This document shows, piece after piece, positions 32,315-42,770 of a DNA stretch of 64,000 nucleotides. The notes below the pieces were generated by a model, which ran no database searches, was not told the origin of the DNA, and worked only from the letters and a program-made list of their open reading frames with translations. The stretch's first letter is position 1, and each line of letters starts with the position of its first letter. Source of the DNA: Chiua virens (Eukaryota > Basidiomycota > Agaricomycetes > Boletales > Boletaceae); assembly GCA_019787685.1 (NCBI GenBank), contig JAHNUO010000013.1, forward strand, positions 620,001-684,000. The letters run 5' to 3'. A program made the translations under genes and the position numbers.

Positions 32315-33021
32315 CTACTGTATGTATCTTTCAGGGAGTCTGAGCGTGTTCCGAGGCCTAAGGTAAGGGTACTCGAAATTATCGTATTGGGAATAAGGGC
32401 GGATTCTAGTAGGTACTTGATTCGCCTTGTAGCGTCTCAGGATCCTCTTTCTCTCGAGGTCTGTCCTGGCGTTTCTTCTCTCAATCTCTCTGGGTGGGAG
32501 CCAATCGTTTGGGTCTCCTAAACTTTCCTCCGACGGTTCTCTCAAAGGAGCTGGTGGGAAAGGTGATGGTTCTCTTTCGGGAATGGGAGCGGGAAAATAT
32601 TCGCGCTTGACCTCAATTTCCTCGGTTGGATACCTAAGTGCCGGGCTGTCGGACCGGGTTGACTCTCGTTCACTAGAGTAGTCTGATAAGGGAGTAGTTT
32701 CCCCTATGAAGTGGCCTAATAAGGCGTGGAAGATTTCGGTGTCGGTGCGGTCTTCGGGATCAAGGTCCTCGAGAGCGACGATTTCTGCGAGATAAGCTGC
32801 GTCGAAGACGTAGGGTTCGTCGACGAGGTCAGGGTAGGCCTCTGAGGCTGCTGCGATGGCAGAGAGAGGTAGGTTCGACACTGATTGGGCAGGTCAGTTA
32901 AGATCTCCTTTCTGGTCAAGGGGTGCGCTATTTGCTTCTGCGATTGCTAGACCTTGAGTCTTTTGCAATTCGGCTTATTGGTAGCAAATGTTCCAACTAC
33001 TTTTCAAACTTGGGACTTACT
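32315..33021 (-). CDS. GyE ORF-A, 188 residues, start codon made by splicing
   Basis: No ATG occurs in genomic register. Splicing 33020-32881 (GTAAGT..CAG, ACTGAC branch-like motif) joins A at 33021 to TG at 32880 and creates ATG-TCG-AAC (MSN). The product has no other Met. Its first half is acidic (EPYVFDAAYLAEIVALEDLD), the middle is Pro/Glu-rich, and the C-terminus is basic (ERKRILRRYKANQ, IRPYSQYDN, YLRPRNTLRLPERY). It aligns with GyD ORF-A (AAFLAQAVAAEDL, IRPYSQYD, LQPRNTLR). I recognise no domain; a nucleic-acid-binding tail is only a guess from charge. Confidence 0.68.
32881..33020 (-). other. GyE leader intron (140 nt)
   Basis: The donor is GTAAGT at 33020-33015. The acceptor is CAATCAG ending at 32881, with CTGAC about 15 nt upstream of the AG. 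The GyD counterpart is 24357-24505 (149 nt). Both intron ends and the flanking A|TG are conserved, while intron interiors differ. Retention would yield genomic RNA; removal yields ORF-A mRNA. Confidence 0.65.
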
Positions 33022-33102
33022 TGGGCCCGGTTGTGTTATTTTGTAGTAGGGGCTACGACGAGGTTGGGACTTGACAGTAGTCGATCAACGGCGAAGTTAA
33101 AC

Positions 33103-33113
33103 AACAAAGTTCT
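33103..33113 (-). promoter_or_regulatory. GyE self-priming site
   Basis: Two bases inside the 5' LTR edge the minus strand reads AGAACTTTGTT, the complement of AACAAAGTTCT at 33215-33205 in the LTR. The predicted RNA start is at 33215, 35 nt after the first T of TATATAAA (33250-33243). It matches the Tf1 scheme. Confidence 0.72.
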
Positions 33114-33115
33114 AA

Positions 33116-33548
33116 TGAAACAACCTAGAACAACCTAGACTGTTAAAGTTGTAGTGGTGTAGTGAAGAGGGGGTTCAGTCCAGTGAAGAGGCGAAAACTC
33201 CAAGAGAACTTTGTTAGAGTTCTCTGGCTGTCATTCATGGGGTTTATATACTACATGGAAATCGGAGTTCTAATCTGAGTATGAACTACGTAGATAAGCA
33301 TAGTGTATCCTATTGGATGATAAGGTGTGAATAAATATGAGTCATAGATAAGAGCATAGCCTTGCACTGCCGATGATGAGTCAGTGATAAGGGAAATGAA
33401 TAGATAAGAACATGTGTTGATGGATGCTGTGTTATTGTGGCAGCCAATCGGATATGATCCTTTTACGACAGCCTTGACATGAGGCGCATATCTTTAGAAT
33501 AGATCGAAAGTTGGAGTTATGAAGTGAGGAAAAGTTGATATCGTAACA
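33116..33548 (-). mobile_element. GyE 5' LTR with promoter
   Basis: It runs TGTTACGATATC..GGTTGTTTCA on the minus strand, 433 bp, nearly identical to 26637-27067. TATATAAA is at 33250-33243 and the predicted RNA start is at 33215. Confidence 0.92.
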
Positions 33549-34711
33549 AAAACAACAGATAACGAAAGTGTTGACAGCATCTCTGTGGAGCATGGCAGAC
33601 ACAATAGTTCCATGCTTAATTCTGTCACAAAACAAATACCTGATGGGTCTTTCATTAGATCTACATCTATGGGTTCTATTACTCACCCCGCCCAGATCCT
33701 GATCGATTACAAAGGTCACAGGGAAATAGTGGATGCTGAAATTACCAACCTTGGAAAGAATGACCTTATCCTCGGATATACTTGGTTGAAGCACCACAAT
33801 CCCCATATAGACTGGAACACAGGATCAGTCATAATGCGGAGATGCCTGGAATCATGTCACTCACAGGATGAAGACAATTTCTTGGATTCCATAATCGCAG
33901 AAGAATTAAGATATGCAAACTCTATTGCCGAATCCCACATTTTTACCACAAACATGGAAACTCCACCTTCTCCTCCTAAGGAACACTCTCTTGAAGAGAT
34001 GGTCCCATGAGAATATATGAAATATGCTAAAGTATTCGGAAAAGCTAAATCAGAAAGAATTCCATTATGCAAAACATGGGATCATGCAATAGATCTCCAA
34101 GATATGTTCACACCTAAGAAGGGTTGCCTTATTCCCCTCTCCGTTACCAAACAAGAGGAAGTGTCGGTGTTTATTGATGACCAACTAAAGAAAGGTTACA
34201 TCAGACCCTCTAAATCCAAACAAACATCCCTGGTATTCTTTGTCCCTAAAAAGGATGGAAAGAAGCGTATGGTTCAGGACTACCGATACCTAAATGAACA
34301 CACATGCAAAAATAACTATCCACTTCCCCTTATCTCCCAACTCATGGACAAGCTGAAATCAGCCAAACTCTTTATGAAAATGGACTTACGGTGGGGATAC
34401 AATAACATACGAATCAAAGAAGGTGCCAAATGGAAAGCAGCCTTTGTCTGCCACCGTGGGTCATTTGAACCCATCATCATGTACTTCAGATTATGCAACT
34501 CTCCCACTACTTTCCAAACTATGATGAATGAAATCTTTGCAGATATAAATGGTGTTGTTGTTGTCTACATTGACAATCTGATGATATTCATTGATACCAA
34601 CAATTATGAAACACATGACAAGATTGTTCTCGAGGTTCTTAAATGCCTTAAAGAAAACAATTTATTCGTAAAACCAGAAAAATGCCATTTCCATGTAAAA
34701 GAAGTAGATTT

Positions 34712-35266
34712 TGTCATATACCGCTCTGTTCTCTGTTCCTCCGGATATAACTCCGTTTCTCTTAGACAATAACTCCAGGTCGATCTCCCTCAGGACGCAA
34801 CTCCGCGACCCCGGACCTCCGTTACGTATATATGTTTCCTCTTTTATTTTAGTACAAACCTGTGTCTCACTTATGAGCACAGCTCCGGCTTTCTCAGTAC
34901 CCAACTTACCTCCAGCTATGTAGTTTCCCAATCTTCCGTCTTACTCAGTTCTTACCAACTCTGTTACTAATCTCCATTCCACTCCGAGTATATAAACTGT
35001 AGTACCCCGACTGTGTACCCTTAGTCTGAATATTAGTTTTATTTGTATGACTCACTCTGAACACTCCATAAGACCTTGACGGTCTTTACTCCGCTCGACT
35101 CCACTTCATGTGTTGAGTCATATATCTACCTCCGTTCTCTGCACATCCGAAATATAGGGACAGACTGTGACAAGGGCACACCACATACGGTGAAGCCAAG
35201 TCCCGTCCGACGCTACAACTCCGGAGATCCAGAGTTGGCTACCTCCGAGTCGCACGGTCTCTAACA
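34712..35266 (+). mobile_element. Solo LTR, 555-bp family, copy in GyD
   Basis: It has TGTCATATACCG..TCTCTAACA ends and a perfect duplication GATTT (34707-34711 and 35267-35271). It splits RT codons between EVDF and FLRI. It is equal in length to the copy at 11953-12507. Confidence 0.93.
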
Positions 35267-36015
35267 GATTTCCTCAGAATAATCATGGGAACTAATGGAA
35301 TTAGAATGGATGACGAGAAAACTACAGCAGTAGCCAACTGGCCTGTTCCGTCCTCAGTCAAACATGTTCGCTCCTTCCTCGGTCTAGCCAACTTCTATCA
35401 CAGATTCATAAAAGATTATGGCAAAATCACACAACCACTACATGATTTAACTAAGAAAGATCAGAAATTTGAATGGACCTTCGCTTGTGATGAAGCCTTT
35501 CATATGCTAAAATAGGCATTTACAACAGCCCCTATCCTCGCATATCTGGATCAGAATGCTCAATATCGCTTAGAATGTGATTCATTGGATTTTGCCACAG
35601 GAGCAGTCTTATCTCTCGAGAAAGACAGTGCATGGCACCCTGTCGCCTATAACAGCCACTCTATGACCCCAGAAGAGCGAAATTACCCAATTGCTGACAA
35701 AGAAATGCTTTCAGTCATTCGCTCATTGGAATTATGGCGTCATTACCTAGAAGGCACTAAACATGAATTTGAAATATGGAACGATCACTAAAACCTTATG
35801 TGGTTCATGACATGCCAAGACTTGAATCGAAGACAAGCACGATGGGCACAATACCTATCACAATTCAACTTCACTTGGCACCACAAGGCAGGTGTAACTA
35901 TGGGAAAAGCTGATGCTTTAAGCAGGAGAGAGAATCACATGATCGGTATTGAAGACGATAACAAGGGAATATTGCTCATGAACCCTGAACAAATCAGATC
36001 AGCCGTCACTCTTCT

Positions 36016-36656
36016 TGTAACAACCTAGAACAAACGTAGACTATGAGTTACTTGCGAGTGGTTGTAGTGGTCAGTGTAAGGTTGAATGCAAGTGAGTCTG
36101 ACGAGTGAGGCGAGAACTACAGAGGAGATCCGTCTATGAGAGACAATGGAGGAAAACCAAAGGTGAACTTTGTTAGAGTTCCCTGGTGCTGCATTCAAGT
36201 CTTTATATACTAAAAGTACAATCGGAGCTACAATCGGAGTATGAATACATAGATAAGTATGAGAGTCCTGATTGGTAGATAAGGTGTGATAACATGAGGT
36301 ATATGCATGTATGTGAGTCATAGATAAAGACATGAGGAAACAATGCTGTAACAATGCAGTATAAGCATGTTATAAGATAAGCACTGCTTTAATAATAGAT
36401 ATGAGTCATAGAGAATCATAGATAAGAGATAATGTGTGAATACACGTGTGTTGTGCATGGGTTATGACATCGTGTGAATACACGTGTCTAATGATGATGA
36501 TATAAATATCATAATGAAGTGGCCAATAGGATAAGGTCCTGAGTATAGCCTTGGCATGAGGCAATATATGCCGTAATAGATATTGTGTATCTTGTATAGT
36601 GGATGAGAGCATTGAGTAGGAAGGCGAAAGAATAATGTGAAAACGTGATTGTAACA
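36016..36656 (-). mobile_element. Solo LTR, 650-bp family, copy in GyD
   Basis: On the minus strand it runs TGTTACAATC..GGTTGTTACA. A perfect duplication CTTCT flanks it (36011-36015 and 36657-36661). It interrupts the region between RNase H and integrase. Confidence 0.92.
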
Positions 36657-38208
36657 CTTCTATACAACAGAGATGAATTCCTCTCATCTGTTCAACATGA
36701 AACTATGAAATTATCACCAAATGCCATGAAACATCTCATTTCTATTGGTTACTCAGTCAAGGATGCCTTCCTTAGAAAGGGGGGTAAGATCTTCATTCCA
36801 GATAATTTAAGAACCAAAGCCATTACGACATTTCATGACACACCAGAAGCAGGACACCCTGGTTACGATAAAACTCTTGAACTTCTATCATGACATTACA
36901 TATGGCCTCAAATGAAGGAACACGTAAAAACATATGTATCTCATTGCAAATGATGCGCTCAGTTCAAAGGGACAAACCAGAAAACAGCAGGTCTCCTACA
37001 ACCCTTAGAAACCCCTAACGCCCCATGGGAAGATATTTCAATCTTCCACCATCGCACTCATATGATTCAATTCTCACAGTTGTGGATCGCTTCTCTAAAG
37101 AAGTCGAATTCATCCTATGCCACAAAATGTGTACATCTATGGATCTCACTAAGCTTTACTTATCCCATATATGGAAACATCACAGCCTCCCTACATCCAT
37201 CGTATCGGATAGAGGACCACAATTTGCTTCACAACTCATGAAAGACATATGCTCAGGGTTAAAAATCACACCCAAATTAAGCACCGCTCACCAAACTCAA
37301 ACTGACAGACAATCAGAGCGAATGAATCGAGAAGTACAACAATATCTTCGGATGTTCTGCACAGAGAAGGATTCCACATGGTCCGATTGGCTCTCCTTAG
37401 CCCAATGCTTATATAATAGCAAAAAGAACTCCACCACGAAACACTCTCCTTTTGAAATCACATGCTCTTACGTCCCTAGGATGGGAATTATGCCTCATGA
37501 CATGAAAAACCTAGCTGCTCAGAACTTCATCATGGACTTCTCCGACATTCTAGAGCAAACAAAATCCAATATAGATAAAGCTGCAGAACACATGAAACAA
37601 CAAGCGGACAAATTGAGATCAGAACCACCATCTTACGCCATCAGCAATAAAGTCTGGCTCTCCACTGCTAATCTAAAAATAAAACAACACCCCAAATTCA
37701 TGGATAAGTGGATTGGACCCTATGACATAATATCCATGCACAGTCCGAATGCCCTTAAGCTTCGACTCCCACGCACTATGAGAATCCATCCAGTCATGAA
37801 TATTTCTCAGGTCAAACCATATAAAGAACATCTACCCAATCAGCCGCTCTATAAACTGCACCCTATTGTTATTGGAGATGACCGAGAAGAAGAATATGAG
37901 GTGGAATACATTGTTGACTCATGAATGAAGGGTCACCATCTGGAATATCTCATCCACTGGAAAGGTTACGAAGAAGATGAACGTACATGGGAACCCCTAA
38001 AGAACTTTACCAATGCTCAGGACCTTATCAGTGACTTCCATGAAGCACATCCTGAAGCCCCACAACGTCTTAAAGTGACCTATACAGAATTTAATTCCAT
38101 GTTCTGAAACTATGAAAACCAAACCCAATCCGCAGATGAGGATAGTCTCTATCATCTCAATTATGAAATTATAGATCATCCGGAGTCTGATCATCAGATG
38201 GGGGGTAG

Positions 38209-38650
38209 TGTTACAATCTCAATGTTTCACCCTCATATAGATTATACTTTCAATCTTTTCTAAATGATCATGCCTCATGTCAAGGCTATCCACAGGATCA
38301 TATCCTATTGGTCGCCACATAAACACACCCTTATCCATGAGTCACTTCCTTATCTTTCATTTTCAATTCATTATGACTCATACCCACTAGATACCTGTGC
38401 AAGGCTATGCGTCTTATCTATGACTTATATGATTCACACCTTATCATCCAATCATCTTCCTCTGTCTTATCTACATAGTTCATACTCAGATTAGAACTCT
38501 GACATCCATGTACTATATAAACCCCATGAATTGAAGCTAGAGGACTCTAACAAAGTTCTCTTGGAGTTTTTGCCTCTTTGATTGGACTTCCACATCCTCT
38601 CTCTCATCTTCACTAGACATCTAGTTCAATCTTTGTTCTAGGTTGTTTCA
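38209..38650 (+). mobile_element. GyD 3' LTR
   Basis: It is 442 bp and matches 23813-24258 apart from scattered substitutions and small indels. It is preceded by the GGGGGGTAG tract (polypurine tract) and followed by the duplication CATGC. Confidence 0.92.
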
Positions 38651-38655
38651 CATGC

Positions 38656-39989
38656 TGTTGCCCGGTGATGCCAAAATGTTGTGTTGCCACACACTGTCAC
38701 ATGGCATGTCCAACTTACAAAAAATCACTGAGTCCAAACACTAGGAAAATTAAGCTACACTTTATTACAAACCAGTAGACTTGTGACCTGTGATGTACTA
38801 TGATGTTTGGGTGGCTGTGGTAGTGTGTGGTGTGATGCTGTCATATGCCATAACTTTGTGACACCTTGTGACAGCTGTGTGAAAATCAATGGCCCAGGTT
38901 TGCATTGTACTTTGCTACTTTAATACTTTAGAAGACTTTAAGCATGGAACTTTTGTGCTTTATGTACTTTGACAGCTTAGCTACTTGATAAAGCTGTCAA
39001 AGTGCCTGAAAGTTGTGTAAAGTGATTGTAAGATTTGCTGATGCTTTAACAAACCAAATTAGATGTTGAGCAACGTGATCAGTAAGACTGTGCATACCAG
39101 TGGTCCATCAAGCTTATCCACATTTCTATGACCTTCCATTCAACAAATTGATGTTCACCAATTTGAATGATGTTGGGGATTCCACCATAATATATGCACT
39201 GACCCCTGTAGTTGTGGTGGTAATTGATCTTGCATGCTATTCAACGAGTCAGAGTGATTGCCAGTCAGCAAGTCTGGATGACACAAACCTTCACATGAGA
39301 GGTGGATTGAATAGGCTGGTAATGTGCCTGTCAGCAACAGTGTACAAGACACATTGCCATTGCTGAGCACACATCATGTGCATACCCTTGAGCATGCATG
39401 GACAGGACAGCGCTAGACAGTGCTGATCAGGTGGATAGAGCATTCACATCACTACCAGCAGCTAGTAAAAAAATTCAACAAGGAAAAATGGGATTCAACT
39501 CACTGAAGCCATGCTATATCCCATGGTCATGAAAGATGGCAGGAGGTGGGTGGAGAAAAGAGGTAACTTCCATCCCATGCCAAACTATGTCCTTGAATGT
39601 CAACCAGCACTCCATGACAGCATCAATGGAGAGGCTGCATGCATTCAAAAGGAAAGATTGTGCAGAATGTGGAAGGACACCAGGAGTCGTCATGGTCAGG
39701 TGATCAGAAGGTTACATCAGTGGCAGAAGATCATTCTTGATTGTGGTAGTGCTTGCCAGCAACAGTAAGAGATGGTCAAAAGGGATGGAGTGTAGGGACA
39801 GATTAATCATCACATTAGCAAATTCACACATTACTTTTTCTGCTTTCGTGTACTTTTCCATTACCTAAACATTGCCAAAAGTACAAAAAGCACAAAAGCA
39901 ATGAAAGCACTCGATTTCGGCATTGTCGCATAACGAAGTTAAAATGTGAAAAGTATGATAAGGATGAAAAGCATGTAAAATACTAACTA
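38656..39989. other. Intergenic, no supported gene
   Basis: No domain-bearing frame was found. The short open frames here lack codon structure or similarity that I recognise. The sequence is the right flank of the GyD insertion site. Confidence 0.5.
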
Positions 39990-41099
39990 CAGTCGAAGCT
40001 AATATAACCCATACCCCAGATAACCCATACTCTGTGAAAACCCATACATTTTTCCATTTCCCATGTCTGTTTGCAGGGATTTTGTGTCCATAACCCATAA
40101 CTCTGTCATAACCCATAACCCATAGCATTTTTTAGCCTTCATAACCCATAATGTGTGTGAATAGGGTGCTTTATTTGGAAATTTTTTATATAATATTTTT
40201 TCCTTTTGTCCTGGGATGGTAAGCACAACCTAGTCATGAAATCTATTGAGGTCCTAAATAAGGGTTTAACCAAGCCTTGCAATTAGACTCAGGACCGGAA
40301 AGCCAAGCTTGAGGCTCTGCTGAAAGCTGGACAACCTGTCTCTGGTGATGGGAGTCTGGTGGTGGTCGAAATCTTGAATGTCCTCTCACACAGCCTTCCA
40401 TTCCCATTTTGTCTCTTATCCATGCAACTGAGCCAGTTGTGTTGGGCAGTTCTCACAACAGCTCGAATGATCCAATTGTACAAGCCAAGAATGAACTGAA
40501 CGAAGCCCTGGACGAACTAGAGGCGACCGGTATTCTTCAACGTTCTAACTGAATGGATCTTGCGAAGCTTCTTAATCCTGCTGCGGAGGTGCACAATATC
40601 TTCGACGCAATGGATAAGGACATCTGTGATGCTGTCATGGAGGCGAAAGCAGCGCAGGAAGCAGATCATGATGGGACAAGTGACAAGGCGGCGGGCAGTG
40701 ACGAAAATGATGTGCTGCGTCCCACACGCAATGAGGCATTTCAGGGATTGATGGCTTTCACGAAATATATTCAAGATTTTGACGACCCCATCCTGAAAGA
40801 GTTCAAGTCAATGGTGCCTATGGTTGGGAAGAGATCACGCGCTCTCGAGATGCAGCATACTACAAAACAGATGAAGTGCACAGACTTCTTTGAGCCCGCA
40901 TCCTAAGTTGCCGTAGTCTTGTATATACTTATCCTCTCACATTAATGGAACAGAATGTACATACATAGACCCGGTAGAATACAAAGGCACTTAATGGAAT
41001 TTTCTCGTCATTGGTCGGCCTCACTCGAAACCCATACTCTCCCCAAACCCATACCCCTGGACCTGTCCCGAGAGGTATGGGTTATTACAGCTTCGACTG
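39990..41099 (+). mobile_element. pogo/Tigger-like element, internally deleted
   Basis: The inverted ends match closely: CAGTCGAAGCT at 39990 and its reverse complement ending at 41099, each followed after 3-4 variable bases by TAACCCATACC. TA dinucleotides flank both ends (39988-39989 and 41100-41101), as for Tc1/mariner/pogo elements. CCCATA words repeat subterminally. At 1.1 kb it keeps only the last part of a transposase. Confidence 0.82.
40410..40906 (+). pseudogene. C-terminal fragment of a pogo/Tigger-type transposase
   Basis: The frame reads through one TGA (at 40550) into LLNPAAEV..FDAMDKDICDAV and ends KQMKCTDFFEPAS. This resembles the tail of fungal DDE/CENP-B-type transposases, which often finish with a K-Q-x-x-x-TDFF motif. 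The DNA-binding and catalytic domains are absent. Confidence 0.65.
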
Positions 41100-41149
41100 T
41101 ATTACAAAAGTATGTACTAGATGGGAACGAGCAAAGTTCAAACACGTGT

Positions 41150-42770
41150 CGCATTGATATCTCATTTATTGCTGTCATCGCGTCCAGGTGGCACAAAGGG
41201 TGGGGAGGTGTAGGAAGGGGGAGGTGACAAACACGACGTGTGGACAATGCGACAATGTGTCGCATCGTCGTCACGTCATGTTGTTGACGCCTTGGTGTTG
41301 CAGACGATAAGGAGGAGGGAGAGGGGAAAGGAGAGGGGAAAGAAAGAAGAGGGGGAGGAGACGGACGCGACACGACACGACGACGACATGACAATGTGTT
41401 ACGTCGTCGTCGCGTCATGTCCACGTCACCTCGTTGTCGTCGTGTCGCCACAACGAACTGGTAGTGGGAGGGAAGGAGAAGGGAGGGTGAAAAGGAGGGT
41501 GTCGATCCATCGACATCGTTGTCGTGGCACGTCGTGTCCTGTCGTCCGTCGCATCATCCATGGTGTGGTGACAGAGAGGGAGAGGAGAGGGGAGGGGAGG
41601 GAGGGGAAAGGGATGAGGGGGTGTCGTCATCTTCGTGGCACATCACGTCGTGGCGTCCGTCCCGCCGTCCGTGGTGGGGTGGCAAAGAGAGGGAGAGGAC
41701 AGGAAAGGGGAGAGGACAGGGATGAGGCCTGAGGGTGTCGTCGTCGTGGCATGTCGTGTCTGTCGTCCATTGCGTCGTCCGTGGTGGGGTGACAGACAGG
41801 GAGAGGTGAAGGGTTAGGGATGTTGATGTTGATGGGGCGAGAGAGACGCAAGGCGAAGGCGACGAGGGCGACGAGGGAGTGCAACAAGCAGCACACACTA
41901 CAGTTTGAAACGAATTGGAACACGACTGCTAGGCGGCAATATCAGTTCGAATGGAACGAAGACAAGCGCGAAGCCAACGTACCAACACCATCCACACCAC
42001 CTCCCAGCAATTCCAGGTGACCCCTATGTCATCCGAACCTTGTCGCTATTCTCGTCACAATCCGGCGGGGACTTGGTGAATTTTCTTGCAGGTTAGTCGT
42101 CACGTGTCGTCACGTGTTGTTGATTTGCATGCGCCGCATCCCCACCCTCCCATTCATCCAACTCCACCTCCTTCACCACTTCACTCCGACATTGCTACAC
42201 TGCGACACGACGCGCTCCACTGTGACAACGATGAGGGCATGCGATGTGCCGACGACGTGTGCAACCACACGACAACGACAACGACAACGATGCCTCACCC
42301 GTACCGTCGCCACCACCTCGAGGACGCGGCGACAACGACGACACTCACATCGTCACCACCACCTTGAGGACGCGGCGACGGCGTTGACGCCTCACCCACA
42401 CCGTTGCCACCATCTTGAGGACGCAACGACGACGACGACGACGTGTGCAACCGCACAGCAACGGGGACGACGACGACGCCTCACCTACACCGTCACCACC
42501 ACCTTGAGGACGTGGCGACGATGCCGACGCCGACGTGTGCAACCACACGCAACGGCGGCGACGACGACGACTCACCCACATCGTCACCACCACCTTGAGG
42601 ACGCGGCGACGACGCCGATGCCTCTCCCACACCATCGCCACCAACTTGAGGACGCGGCGACGATGACGATGCAACGCCGACGGTGCCGACGTGCGCAACC
42701 ACACGACAACGGCGATGACGAGCGCGGGTGCGGGATGGACAACTCAGGCTCCGAGTCCCACTGGCAATAA
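41150..42770. repeat. GTC/GAC-rich imperfect repeats
   Basis: The left part (about 41230-41830) is built of roughly 110-130-bp units with CGTCGTCCGTGGTGGGGTGACAGAGAGG-like cores (shortened here: GTGGTGGGGTGACA). The right part (about 42220-42720) has roughly 100-bp units with ACCACACGACAACG and CACCACCTTGAGGACGCGGC. Triplet skew is GTC on the left and GAC on the right. Open frames here are by-products of the triplet repeats and not genes. Confidence 0.75.

Larger units (their letters stand above)
26637..33548 (-). mobile_element. GyE: complete, young Ty3/Gypsy chromovirus
   Basis: It is 6,912 bp with LTRs at 26637-27067 (3') and 33116-33548 (5'). The LTRs differ by only a few bases (a short indel/substitution near the CCTTT run and one G/A). 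The 5-bp duplication AAAAC is perfect (26632-26636 and 33549-33553). All ORFs are open: ORF-A, ORF-B, gag and pol. It is inserted in GyD pol in the opposite orientation. CpG content and CGA codons are retained, unlike in the older elements. It is the best candidate for an active copy in the window. Confidence 0.95.
26507..38263 (+). pseudogene. GyD pol (interrupted by three insertions, decayed)
   Basis: The segments are 26507-26636, then 33549-34010 (protease end/linker), 34011-34711 (RT, with a YIDNLMIF variant of the catalytic motif), 35272-36015 (RT end and RNase H), 36662-37924 (integrase) and 37925-38263 (chromodomain, EYLIHWKGYEEDERTWEP). Stops include TGA at 34008, TAG near 35513, TAA near 35789, TGA near 36892 and TGA at 37922. 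Part of the protease is missing near 33665. It also has D-to-N in the second catalytic Asp of RT (YIDN), so it is inactive. Confidence 0.88.
23813..38650 (+). mobile_element. GyD: Ty3/Gypsy chromovirus hosting GyE and two solo LTRs
   Basis: LTRs are at 23813-24258 and 38209-38650 (TGTTACAATC..GGTTGTTTCA). A perfect 5-bp duplication CATGC flanks the element (23808-23812 and 38651-38655). The order is leader with intron, ORF-A, ORF-B, gag, -1 frame pol. Insertions of GyE (26637-33548), a 555-bp LTR (34712-35266) and a 650-bp LTR (36016-36656) account for most of its 14.8 kb. Scattered stops show it is an older relative of GyE. Confidence 0.93.

Noticed and set aside
33549..34010. Separate retroelement gene to the right of GyE
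   Set aside because: The perfect AAAAC duplication and matching pol sequence show it is the continuation of GyD.
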